Shown in pieces: positions 58,401-63,900 of a stretch of DNA of 64,000 bases. Position numbers and translations under genes: made by a program. The notes under the pieces were generated by a model. That model saw only the letters and a program-made list of their open reading frames with translations, ran no database searches and had not been told where the DNA came from. The stretch lies in assembly GCA_009741485.1 (NCBI GenBank), contig CM019217.1:43073700-43137699 (forward strand), given 5' to 3'. The stretch's first letter is position 1. Each line of letters starts with the position of its first letter. Origin of the DNA: Malurus cyaneus samueli. Taxonomy: Eukaryota > Chordata > Aves > Passeriformes > Maluridae.

Positions 58401-60516
58401 GTAAATGCCACCTTCAAGCTACAGACTAATGCTATTAAGGCTTAGAACAAAGTGAAAGTGAAATACCTCACTCATCAGATCATCTCCAGCAACAACAGCT
58501 ATTTTCAAATCAACATCTGCTTTCTTTGCCACTTCCTGAAGGGCAGCTGCACAAGCAAGTGGATTAATTCCACCAGCGTTACTGATGATACGAACACCTA
58601 ATAAAAAAAAAAAATTTAAAAGGCAAATTAAATTCAACAGCATCAATAATCAAGCACGTGTGCTTTAAATGTGCTGAAACACAATGAAGGTATCACCTTT
58701 GCAAGGTGGCAGACATTCAGTCAAGCAAAATACTAAAACCACATTAAAATGAACCACATGTAAACTGTGAAAGGACCAGAATAAGCAAATACAAAATTTT
58801 TTAGAGAAGAGTAAGTGCTACAGATATTTCTCATCTATCCTTTATGAATGGAAGGAGAAAGTGAACAGAAAGACACATGTAATGAGGCAGGCAGACAGCA
58901 CTGAACGGGTCCAACAGGAACACCAGCACACACAGTGAAGCTTTACTAATGTGAACAAGAAAAGAGTGATTGGAAAGTCATATTGTACTATGCTGGAATT
59001 TCAAAAAACTTTAATTATTTTGAAAACATCTAAATCTCATGTTTTAAAAAAAGATCTGCTCTTTTCATTCACAAATTAAAGCTATAGTAAGAGGTACATG
59101 GAAATATATGTATACATTTACAGTTACAGCCAATATCTTAAATCTACCCAATTTCACCATCACACCTGTATCCCACATCAATTCCAATGGGATTTTTCAT
59201 AGCATCCTAGAATGGTTTAGGTAAAAAGGACCTTAAAGTCCACCTAGTTCCAAGTACTTTGCTGTGGGCAAGATTATTCAGGGCTCCATCCAACCCGGCC
59301 TTGAAGACTTTCAGGCATGGGGCATTCACGACTTCTCCAGGCAACTTGTTCCAGTGCCTCACCCCCTTCACAGTAAAGAATTTTGTCCTAGTAGCTAATC
59401 TAAATCTTCCCTCCCTTCAGTTTGTGGCCATTCCCCCTTCTTCTATCACTACACATCTTTGTAAAAAGTCCCTCTCCAGCTCTCTTGCAGCCCCGCATTA
59501 GGTACTGGAAGATGCAGAAAGGTTTTCCTGGAGCCTTTTCTTCTCCAGACTGAACAGCCTCAACTCAGCCTGCCTTCATAAGCACGTGTACTGAATTTAC
59601 AAACAAATCCATGCAAGGAGTAGCATACCTTTCCTGTGAATGTCATTTATATAGGGAGCCATGGCAGTGGAGACAAAATCCGGAGTGTAACCTAAAAGCT
59701 GAAATGATTAAGAGATGTAACCATTTCTTACAGGTAGGTCAACCTGATCCCTTCCCTTCGTTAATACAGAAAGCACGGAAGAACTACCGCTCAAAATGTT
59801 TGGTAATGCGATGGGAAACGGCATGAATACTTTCACTATAAGAGACTGAACAGAGGCAAATAAATTCATGTGAGTAAAAGATATACTTAAGGAACCGTGT
59901 CTCCATAAAGGTATGTCTTCAACCGGCTTAGGGCGCGATTCGGGCTGAAGAAGAGCTCGGGAACTTGTGAAGTACCGGAGCGCACCCGCCCCAGCCAAGC
60001 CCAGCACGCCGGGGTCGGACACCGGCTCTACTTACGGGAGACCGGGCCTTGGCGGCCGTCAGCAGCGACATGGTGATCTCGGAGAGGTAATCGAAGACGA
60101 GGAAATCCAGCTTCCCTCCGTACAGCAGCTGCGGCACTGGCGGGACAGGCGAGAAAGCGCCGTCAGCACCGGGCACCCCCGGCCCGTCCCTGCCCCGGTG
60201 CCGGCCCGCCCCGGCCCGGCCGCTTGCGCAACGGGGCCGCCCGTGGCGCTGGGGCCGCCGCCGCCTCACGCCCGCCGGGCTCGCCGTGCCCCGGCCCGCT
60301 CCGGCCGGGTCTCCCCCGCCCCCGTGCAGCCACCGCCGCCGGCAGCCCGCTGCCCACCTGCGGCCGCCGTGTCCCCCAGAAGCCCGAGCGCAGCCGATGC
60401 GCACGGCGGCGCCCGCCGGGGGCTCGCAGCCCGCGCTGCGCCGGCGGCTCAGCGGGGCGGGCGAGCGCGGCCCCCAGGAGCCGCGGCCCCGGACCCAGCA
60501 GCGCGGCGCAGCTCAT
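4377..60516 (-). CDS. AtuA/DUF1446 family protein, 20-exon gene (whole span)
   Basis: Whole-gene entry. Coding exons in transcript order: 60516-60358, 60136-60036, 59698-59629, 58597-58467, 56811-56723, 55555-55456, 54151-54108, 52985-52908, 44303-44107, 41876-41812, 41545-41439, 39050-38939, 34395-34296, 23622-23583, 22573-22522, 16374-16263, 11800-11717, 10204-10081, 5132-5042, 4451-4377. The sum is 1931 bases; one net base is missing in exon 1, giving about 643 residues. The AtuA domain spans roughly residues 37-455 (motifs [63 protein letters not shown]). The C-terminal ferredoxin-fold domain spans about 520-640 ([38 protein letters not shown]). Known for the family: bacterial AtuA is tied to acyclic terpene catabolism, reaction unresolved. 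Inferred: a conserved avian metabolic protein, probably mitochondrial. Introns 2-18 have GT-AG ends and phases agree throughout exons 2-20, so the gene looks intact apart from exon 1. I know of no accepted symbol. Confidence 0.9.
4452..5041 (-). other. Intron 19 (GC-AG)
   Basis: 590-bp phase 0 intron beginning GCATGT and ending TTCTTACAG. No repeat or gene recognised inside. Confidence 0.85.
5042..5132 (-). CDS. Exon 19 of AtuA-family gene, with GC donor
   Basis: The acceptor is TATTTTACAG|ATACGA. It encodes [20 protein letters not shown] then [10 protein letters not shown], a textbook match to the conserved RYELPxLHALNFVLxxxLGGGGxxSLRxDPQGK segment. The donor is CCACAG|GCATGT, a GC-type donor, because only this join gives DPQ|GKALGQ with exon 20. 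The next GT, four bases on, would give a stop two codons later. Confidence 0.93.
5133..10080 (-). other. Intron 18, 4.9 kb
   Basis: AT-rich intron without recognised mobile element. It holds the 6747-6773 hairpin. I see no other gene in it. Confidence 0.7.
6747..6773. repeat. Perfect inverted repeat, 11-bp arms
   Basis: ATTATGGTATT and AATACCATAAT separated by a 5-base loop in intron 18. A related TAATACCATAAT copy lies just before it at 6711-6722. Confidence 0.9.
10081..10204 (-). CDS. Exon 18 of AtuA-family gene
   Basis: The acceptor is GCCTAACAG|GTGTGA and the donor ACAAG|GTGAGT. It encodes [40 protein letters not shown] and part of Arg. It continues NIGVIARxPxYxPxLxxxLTAxxV from the C-terminal domain. 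Confidence 0.95.
10205..11716 (-). other. Intron 17, 1.5 kb
   Basis: Contains a short (TTG)n tract near 10787-10807 and a purine-rich stretch at about 10908-10950. Nothing else recognised. Confidence 0.7.
11717..11800 (-). CDS. Exon 17 of AtuA-family gene: start of C-terminal domain
   Basis: The acceptor is TTGTACAG|ATCTGC and the donor AACATAG|GTATTT. It encodes [20 protein letters not shown] then DKGNSANI. The [20 protein letters not shown] motif, completed by exon 18, is the signature of the AtuA-like ferredoxin-fold domain. Confidence 0.95.
11801..16262 (-). other. Intron 16, 4.5 kb
   Basis: Unique-looking AT-rich sequence. Short open frames in it (for example 13017-13358) have no recognisable domain. 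No repeat identified. Confidence 0.65.
16263..16374 (-). CDS. Exon 16 of AtuA-family gene
   Basis: The acceptor is TTTGTACAG|ATCAAC and the donor TTGAAAG|GTATGT. It encodes [20 protein letters not shown] then [17 protein letters not shown]. This is the less conserved interdomain segment; placement rests on phase, good splice sites and position. The 490-bp-distant LTR of the retroviral remnant lies in the preceding intron. Confidence 0.85.
16866..17349 (+). mobile_element. LTR of an avian ERVL-like endogenous retrovirus
   Basis: A 480-bp unit resembling common avian class III ERV LTRs: it starts with TG and ends with CA, has a TATA box (TATATAAA, 17033-17040), an ATTAAA poly(A) signal at 17219-17224 and a T-rich U3/R/U5 layout. 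The outer 5' edge is uncertain and no target duplication was identified. It lies antisense to the host gene in intron 15, about 490 bp from the exon 16 acceptor. The sequence following it fits primer-binding and leader sequence, so this is the 5' LTR of a partial provirus rather than a solo LTR. Confidence 0.75.
17350..17870 (+). mobile_element. ERVL-like primer-binding region and 5' leader
   Basis: Directly after the LTR comes a degraded primer-binding region (TTTTTCATGCCCCATATGTG, 17354-17373) and then GGGTTGAGATAACAACA and about 480 bp of leader. The whole order resembles 5' untranslated regions of avian ERVL proviruses as I remember them; alignment to a repeat library would confirm. The leader is interrupted at about 17875 by CR1 sequence. 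Confidence 0.55.
17875..18320 (-). mobile_element. CR1 LINE fragment (minus), inserted in the ERV remnant
   Basis: Antisense CR1 3' end: the plus strand reads CACAGAATCAATTAGGTTGG and GACCTCTGAGATCATTGAGT, the reverse of the usual CR1 terminus. The minus strand encodes a decayed reverse-transcriptase C-terminus ([40 protein letters not shown]). It is 5'-truncated at about 18320, only about 60 bp from the 5' end of the next CR1, which points the other way. Confidence 0.9.
18378..19050 (+). mobile_element. CR1 LINE fragment (plus), inserted in the ERV remnant
   Basis: Starts GAGAAAGACTTGGGGGGTGA, carries the decayed reverse-transcriptase C-terminus ([40 protein letters not shown]) and ends with the CR1 3' sequence GGGACTAGATGATCTTTAAC and a degenerate 3' repeat near 19050. 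It shares its coding part with the neighbouring minus-strand CR1, so the two form an imperfect inverted repeat. Confidence 0.92.
19260..20230 (+). pseudogene. Broken gag-like region of the ERVL remnant
   Basis: Plus-strand frames contain pieces resembling the Gag of avian ERVL elements: [20 protein letters not shown] near 19380-19440, [10 protein letters not shown] ending at a TGA at 19546-19548, and a later open stretch from about 19792 with [20 protein letters not shown]. In-frame stops and frame changes separate the pieces, and no pol or env region follows. It is a dead fragment separated from its leader by the CR1 insertions. The part after 20030 is not recognised with confidence. Confidence 0.55.
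20231..22521 (-). other. Intron 15, exon 15-proximal part
   Basis: The remaining 2.3 kb of intron 15 after the retroviral remnant. No pol, env, second LTR or host exon recognised. Confidence 0.6.
22522..22573 (-). CDS. Exon 15 of AtuA-family gene (52-bp microexon)
   Basis: The acceptor is GTGTCTAG|GTCTCC and the donor GTTCAG|GTAAGA. It encodes [17 protein letters not shown]. The SPVxxxFxF pattern corresponds to the segment linking the AtuA domain to the C-terminal domain in bacterial relatives. Confidence 0.9.
22574..23582 (-). other. Intron 14, 1.0 kb
   Basis: Separates microexons 14 and 15. No repeat recognised. Confidence 0.8.
23583..23622 (-). CDS. Exon 14 of AtuA-family gene (40-bp microexon)
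   Basis: The acceptor is CTTTTCCAG|CCCCTG and the donor AGAGT|GTAAGT. It encodes [14 protein letters not shown] with both end codons split. It continues the conserved GTGMAPGxTGxxGGRP loop directly, which fixes its place between exons 13 and 15 despite 10.7 kb and 1.0 kb flanking introns. Confidence 0.93.
23623..34295 (-). other. Intron 13, 10.7 kb (largest)
   Basis: Holds a (CAAA)n tract, a poly(A) run and otherwise unique-looking AT-rich DNA. The 170-aa open frame at 27129-27641 has no family resemblance. No CR1 or ERV recognised, which is notable for its length. Confidence 0.65.
26671..26691. repeat. (CAAA)n microsatellite
   Basis: Five uninterrupted CAAA units in intron 13. Confidence 0.95.
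34296..34395 (-). CDS. Exon 13 of AtuA-family gene
   Basis: The acceptor is GAAGCAG|GGTCCT and the donor ATGG|GTAAAT. It encodes [20 protein letters not shown] then [13 protein letters not shown]. The REALE-like helix followed by [12 protein letters not shown] (completed in exon 14) is a strong AtuA-family signature. Confidence 0.95.
35927..35944. repeat. Poly(T) run of 18
   Basis: Uninterrupted T run in intron 12; a similar 16-base poly(A) lies at 27546-27561 in intron 13. No attached retroposon body was recognised at either. Confidence 0.95.
38137..38164. repeat. 14-bp tandem duplication
   Basis: TAACAAGTAAAAAG is present twice head to tail in intron 12, an exact recent-looking duplication. 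Confidence 0.9.
38939..39050 (-). CDS. Exon 12 of AtuA-family gene
   Basis: The acceptor is TGTTGCAG|GACCCG and the donor GATGGT|GTAAGT. It encodes [20 protein letters not shown] then [17 protein letters not shown]. The LGxExxYGPHA segment is characteristic of the family. A GT two bases earlier (GATG|GTGTAA) would break the phase with exon 13, so the GTAAGT donor is preferred. Confidence 0.92.
39475..39995 (+). mobile_element. CR1 LINE fragment in intron 11
   Basis: Plus-strand CR1 3' fragment containing GGTGCTGGAGTATGTCCAGA, then AACGGCTGAGGGAGCTGGGG, and ending in CAATTCTATGATTTTATGA. Open frame pieces ([20 protein letters not shown]) are CR1 reverse-transcriptase tail, not a host exon. 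It lies antisense to the host gene between exons 12 and 11. Confidence 0.93.
39996..41438 (-). other. Intron 11, part beyond the CR1
   Basis: 1.4 kb between the CR1 fragment and exon 11. Nothing recognised. Confidence 0.65.
41439..41545 (-). CDS. Exon 11 of AtuA-family gene
   Basis: The acceptor is ATCATTAG|GTAAAT (the exon itself begins with GT) and the donor CAAAG|GTTGGT. It encodes [20 protein letters not shown] then [15 protein letters not shown]. The YLDGFRATA segment and the following helix match the end of the AtuA core. Exit phase 2, with Arg shared with exon 12. Confidence 0.92.
41812..41876 (-). CDS. Exon 10 of AtuA-family gene
   Basis: The acceptor is CCTATAG|GTTTTG and the donor TATAAG|GTATTA. 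It encodes [20 protein letters not shown] then K, with the first Gly split from exon 9. The VxGAxGxPPxxxYK pattern fits the AtuA domain. Only 266 bp of intron separate it from exon 11. Confidence 0.92.
41877..44106 (-). other. Intron 9, 2.2 kb
   Basis: A short (CA)n tract near 42192-42203 and a cluster of AAGTTCAT words near 43025-43110. No gene or mobile element recognised. Confidence 0.65.
44107..44303 (-). CDS. Exon 9 of AtuA-family gene (largest exon)
   Basis: The acceptor is CATTCTAG|GCACAAC and the donor ATTCCAG|GTTAGT. It encodes 65 whole codons including [49 protein letters not shown] and [11 protein letters not shown]. The [33 protein letters not shown] pattern is diagnostic of the AtuA/DUF1446 family. 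Confidence 0.96.
44304..52907 (-). other. Intron 8, 8.6 kb
   Basis: Splits the Trp codon between exons 8 and 9. It holds a G-rich tract at 45966-45991 and a short (CAAAA)n near 49010-49030. Other open frames look accidental. Confidence 0.65.
52908..52985 (-). CDS. Exon 8 of AtuA-family gene
   Basis: The acceptor is TTTTCCCAG|TCTTGC and the donor GACTG|GTAGGT. It encodes [20 protein letters not shown] followed by HTVPD, with Trp split across the intron. The [13 protein letters not shown] segment is a core AtuA motif. A decoy acceptor lies eight bases inside (TTGCAG), and a decoy donor four bases downstream would read an in-frame TAG. Confidence 0.93.
54108..54151 (-). CDS. Exon 7 of AtuA-family gene (44-bp microexon)
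   Basis: The acceptor is TTCTAG|TTTGGC and the donor GGGAAG|GTAAAT. It encodes [14 protein letters not shown] plus two bases of Ser. The FGW followed by an acidic patch and LAAGSLAGH across the junction matches the family. It is too short for an ordinary ORF scan. Confidence 0.88.
55456..55555 (-). CDS. Exon 6 of AtuA-family gene
   Basis: The acceptor is TTTTTAG|TGCAAG and the donor CATTCT|GTAAGT. It encodes [20 protein letters not shown] then [13 protein letters not shown]. The [14 protein letters not shown] segment is a core AtuA-domain motif and probably lines the active or binding site; that role is inferred from conservation only. Confidence 0.95.
56723..56811 (-). CDS. Exon 5 of AtuA-family gene
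   Basis: The acceptor is TAACAG|AAAGAG and the donor CTTGG|GTGAGT. It encodes [20 protein letters not shown] then NIHSMNVYL and two bases of Gly. The NVYLGARPI junction with exon 6 matches the family pattern. Entry phase 0, exit phase 2. Confidence 0.9.
58467..58597 (-). CDS. Exon 4 of AtuA-family gene
   Basis: The acceptor is TTTTTATTAG|GTGTTCG and the donor GATGAGTGAG|GTATTT. It encodes [20 protein letters not shown], then an amphipathic helix region and [13 protein letters not shown]. The SNAGGINP loop and VVAGDDL strand-loop are among the most conserved parts of the AtuA/DUF1446 domain. Entry phase 1, exit phase 0. Confidence 0.95.
59199..59582 (-). mobile_element. CR1 LINE fragment in intron 3
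   Basis: The plus strand reads CCTAGAATGGTTTAGGTAAA and GGACCTTAAAGTCCACCTAG, the antisense of a CR1 3' end, and runs to a 5' truncation near 59582. It is in the same orientation as the host gene and ends about 46 bp from the exon 3 donor. Confidence 0.9.
59629..59698 (-). CDS. Exon 3 of AtuA-family gene
   Basis: The acceptor is TTTCAG|CTTTTAGG and the donor AAAG|GTATGC. It encodes [20 protein letters not shown] then HRK plus the first base of Gly. The GYTPDFV segment matches the family's GYxxDFV signature. A second AG lies seven bases further in (CTTTTAG), but using it would break the frame. A minus-strand CR1 fragment ends about 46 bp beyond the donor. Confidence 0.9.
59699..60035 (-). other. 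Intron 2, 337 bp
   Basis: Begins GTAAGTAGAG and ends ATTTCAG. It crosses from the CpG island into AT-rich DNA. No repeat recognised. Confidence 0.85.
60036..60136 (-). CDS. Exon 2 of AtuA-family gene
   Basis: The acceptor is CCCGCCAG|TGCCGC and the donor CCC|GTAAGT. It encodes [20 protein letters not shown] followed by [14 protein letters not shown]. The [16 protein letters not shown] segment is a hallmark of the AtuA domain N-terminal part. The exon enters at phase 1 (shared Val codon) and leaves at phase 0. It lies inside the CpG island. Confidence 0.92.
60358..60516 (-). CDS. Exon 1: start codon, putative targeting peptide, start of AtuA domain (frame-broken)
   Basis: The ATG at 60516-60514 sits in a strong Kozak context (GCCGCCACCATGA). 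It opens [20 protein letters not shown], an Arg/Ala/Leu-rich stretch with one acidic residue in the first 40, consistent with a mitochondrial presequence. The conserved family start then appears in pieces: VRIGCA from 60404 in one frame, SGFWG from 60387 in the ATG frame, DTAAA from 60372/60373 in a third frame that joins exon 2. The donor is CAG|GTGGGC with the last exon base at 60358, phase 1. The breaks lie at a short C run near 60388 and a five-G run at 60373-60377, plus an unplaced shift between the ATG and 60404. As written no ATG opens the frame used by exon 2. This is either base loss in the assembly or a true lesion; the intact downstream exons favour the former. Confidence 0.75.
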
Positions 60517-60600
60517 GGTGGCGGCGGGCGGGAGCTCGGGCACCGCCCCGGCTGCGGCCGCCGAGCACAGGGCTGGGAGGAGCTGCGGGCTGCGGAGGCG

Positions 60601-60618
60601 ATTGGGAAAAGGGGCGGG
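60601..60618 (-). promoter_or_regulatory. CCAAT box and GC box of the AtuA-family promoter
   Basis: On the minus strand a GC box (CCCGCCCC, 60618-60611) lies just upstream of CCAAT (60605-60601), about 85 bp before the start codon. No TATA box is visible. Sp1-type plus NF-Y-type sites without TATA suit a CpG-island promoter. The transcription start is inferred to lie between about 60520 and 60580. Confidence 0.55.
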
Positions 60619-60919
60619 AGAAAGTTTACAAACCCGGCGTGCGCGGGGACGAGTCCCGGGACTCGTGCCGGCGCTGCTCGGTGTATCGCCTGTAGTCAGC
60701 TGGAGGGCTGGGATGGGTGCAGCTCGGAGCGTGTCCCAACGGGGCCTCTCTGGCTCGGGTTGGACACCGGGAGGGTGCGGGGCTGTGGCATCCCCCGAGA
60801 TGCGGGCTCGGTGAGGGCACCGAAACGCAGGGCCGTGTGTCGGGGCAAAAACCTCAACAGCGGAATCGCCGTCCAGGCTCGGGATAACGTCAAAAGCGTG
60901 TCAAATAGCTCGGTCAGGA

Positions 60920-63900
60920 GGTTATTATGAAACTCTTGTGTTTATTAGAAAATAAGGCTTTCTGTGTGGGAGTGCCTGTCTCAGTCCCGACAGGAAGGGT
61001 TTCTCAGCTCCTGGACTGAAATTTTTAGTCTGTGGGCCTGAGGTAAATGTCACCAACCCAGGAAATTCCCTTATACATAAGGAGGAACTTACGTTTTCCT
61101 GGTCCTGAAGGCTGAGCTGGAGGGCTGTCTCCGGACATCTCCACGGCGGGCTGATCGTGTAGAGGCGCTCCAGTGCGACTCCTCCGGCTCTGACATGAAT
61201 GAGGGCTGTGCCTGAACCAGAGTTTGTTCTTCTCTGACACAGGAGCAGCCTGGCATTCCTTTACACGTACACTTTTATTGCATGCGGGTTTGAATTATCT
61301 CTTGCAAATCATACAATAATAAAATAGGGAGTCTTTGGAGGGATGATGAAAAACACGACCTTCGGTGCAACACTGACAATGCTAAGTGTGTGGTTATGAT
61401 GAGAGGGGGTTTTACTGATGTAAAAAGTAGTCATGTTGAAAATAAATAAGTACTTCAGAAAATTGTTGATAAGAAATCCATTTAGATTATTTTCAAATTA
61501 TGATTAGAAATAATGCAGTTGAGAGAAGAAAGAAAATAATCGTGCTGTGATCTTAGAATTGGTTCTTTATTTAGCAAGGTACAATGTTCCCCTATTGCAC
61601 AAAAGTGCTATTAAGTACCATTTTCTAATGTTCTATTAAACAGGCAGAACCAAGAAGGTCAAAAAGAAAGAAAAGTTGGTTCCCTATACACAGAAACCTA
61701 ACTTTTGATTATTAATTTATGGAAGTATTCATTAGTATGTTGAAAAATTCCTCGTTTTGAGTCCCTCTAAACGAGTAAGCATCCAAATAATCACAGTGGG
61801 GGAAAAATCCCACCATGTTATGTATGCATAATTGACTCCAGATGGCTTTGTCCTAATTATATATTTATTGTAGCTCATTTAACTTCGAAGCAAGAACCAG
61901 GAAGAGCACTGTTTTGGTACAAAATACATTAATCTCAGTATAGACGTAAAGGGATGCTTTCTGCAAATAAATTTTAAAGTGCCTTTAAAGTGCCTTTTTA
62001 AAGTGCCTTCTATGTGTGTTCGGGATGGAATACATTGCAGTCAGATTCCAACATACTGCAGCGTGGCAGGAATTATGGCTAATCCTTAGCAAGTCATGCA
62101 GTGCTCTTAAATCCTGTGCTGAAATTCAAAAGCAATTTGCCTTGGCTGAGACACCCTTGCCAAAATGCTGCAGTCCTCCCTTCTGCGCTTAAACACATCC
62201 AAAATAAATGCCAATCGCTGATAAACACAATCATTGATCACCCATGAATATAAGTATAACTTCCGCTGGAATGAGTTGGGCCAAGTTTTCATCCTACACA
62301 ACCGAAGCTCTGGGCGTGAGAAGAGCTGGCCGCTGCCACCGAGCGACCCACAGACCGGTAGGTGGCCGTGTTTCACCGCTCTCCGCACCCTCCTCGCCTG
62401 CAAAACAATCCCTGGCGCCGAAAAGTGCCACCTGCTCCCACCGGCATCTCCTGTGCTCTACTGAGAACACAGCCAAAGGCGTGTATTTCTTTCTCCCCGG
62501 ATGAACCGGGCATTTTATCGGTATTAAGAAATAAACATTCACGTGCACATGTGTACATTGGTACAAAAGTCTTGGAATCTTTATTTGGTGCTTTATTTTT
62601 TTAACTGCTTTCAGGTATTTTCGTGGCATGGATTTTTGACAGCCGCTGCTCATGGTTCTGTGAAGGACTGGATCTTGCTTTGTCAGGCCCTTATGGAACA
62701 TTAAATACAATTTTAGCAAATTTTCATATGGATGTTGATGTGTGTGTGAGAGAATTAATATCCAACCTGTATTAAATGCCAAGACACACATACAAGCTGA
62801 TCTCCCAAAAACATGGGGAAAGGATTTAGGATTGTTTCCAATGTTTGCAGTGAAGTGATAAAAGGACCAAAGCCTATATTCTATTGGTTCCCACTGCAAA
62901 TTGATTTCTTACTCCATTTATACTCGTCCATAAATAAGTAGACTATTTAATAAGCTTGTTGAGGGTCAAACAAAATAATCCATTTTTCTGAGAGAGTAGT
63001 TTATTCACTACCTCTATCCCCTCCATTTCACAAATTATTTTCTTAAAACAGACTGAGTTTTCATTATCATCATCATTCCATCCTGAGCAGTAATGATTAG
63101 CTGAGAGCCCATTATTTCATACATTAATTTCATTTTTTAATGTAAACAAAGACAAATTATATAGCGGTTCTTTTCCATGTAGGCTTGGGAAGCAATGCTC
63201 TGTGATAGTGAAGTCTTAATTTTGACATTTTGGACTTTGTATGATCTAACAGATTTTAGAAACGGTTTGTTGCTCTTTGAGAACATCAGATGGCACTGTG
63301 TGGTTGTCAGTGAAGCCCCAAAGAAATTACAATCAGTAACAAGCTTATGTGAAATCCATACATAGGAGATGCTAGTGAAAGACTTGACTGTATTTGTGAC
63401 CAATGTAGGGGATATGGGTCAACAGTAAAAGCTGTCATAACTCGCTCACATTATAGGAACCCATTGCTTAATGTAAAATATTTAAGATTGAGCCAGAATT
63501 CCTCTCATAATTTGAGAGAATAAAGCACAGAAAGAAAAAGGCTACATATTTTTAAGAAAATTTTAAAATATTATTTCTTTCTGCTCATGGTTTACATATA
63601 GAAAACTCTTAACTTCACTTTCCTTCAGCAACCCTAAATACTTACATTTACATTTAATAGGCTAGTGCTATTAATGCTTCTAACTTAAGCCTGTGCTTCT
63701 CTATCTGTAAACAGATTTGAGCACTAGCATGGAGCACAGATAATGTGTAAAAAAACTGTGGAATTCATTCTTCTACTTCCATCATCCTGAATAAATGGCA
63801 TTTAAGCCTAATCCTGGAAGTCAGGGAGGACAACACAGTGCATTATTCCAAAAGCCCTTTATATTATATTTCGAGGATTTTTCTGACAGTTAGGCTTCCT

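Larger units (their letters stand above)
52986..58466 (-). other. Introns 4-7 (1.1-1.7 kb each)
   Basis: Between exons 8 and 4 the introns (52986-54107, 54152-55455, 55556-56722, 56812-58466) are AT-rich and unique-looking. No mobile element or extra exon was recognised. Confidence 0.65.
59925..60900. promoter_or_regulatory. CpG island spanning promoter, exon 1 and exon 2
   Basis: About 1 kb of very GC- and CpG-rich sequence in an otherwise AT-rich window. It covers exons 1 and 2, intron 1 and the upstream promoter of the AtuA-family gene. Such islands mark broadly expressed vertebrate promoters and are often bidirectional. Its GC content probably also explains the suspected base losses in exon 1. 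Confidence 0.85.

Noticed and set aside
59967..60930. Three long plus-strand open frames (196-242 codons) over the CpG island
   Set aside because: They overlap exons 1 and 2 antisense, are Pro/Arg/Ala-rich low-complexity translations, and stay open only because GC-rich DNA has few stops.
62294..62899. 201-codon minus-strand open frame upstream of the gene
   Set aside because: No recognisable domain or family motif, mixed AT- and GC-rich composition, and no promoter or splice context. Length alone does not support a gene.
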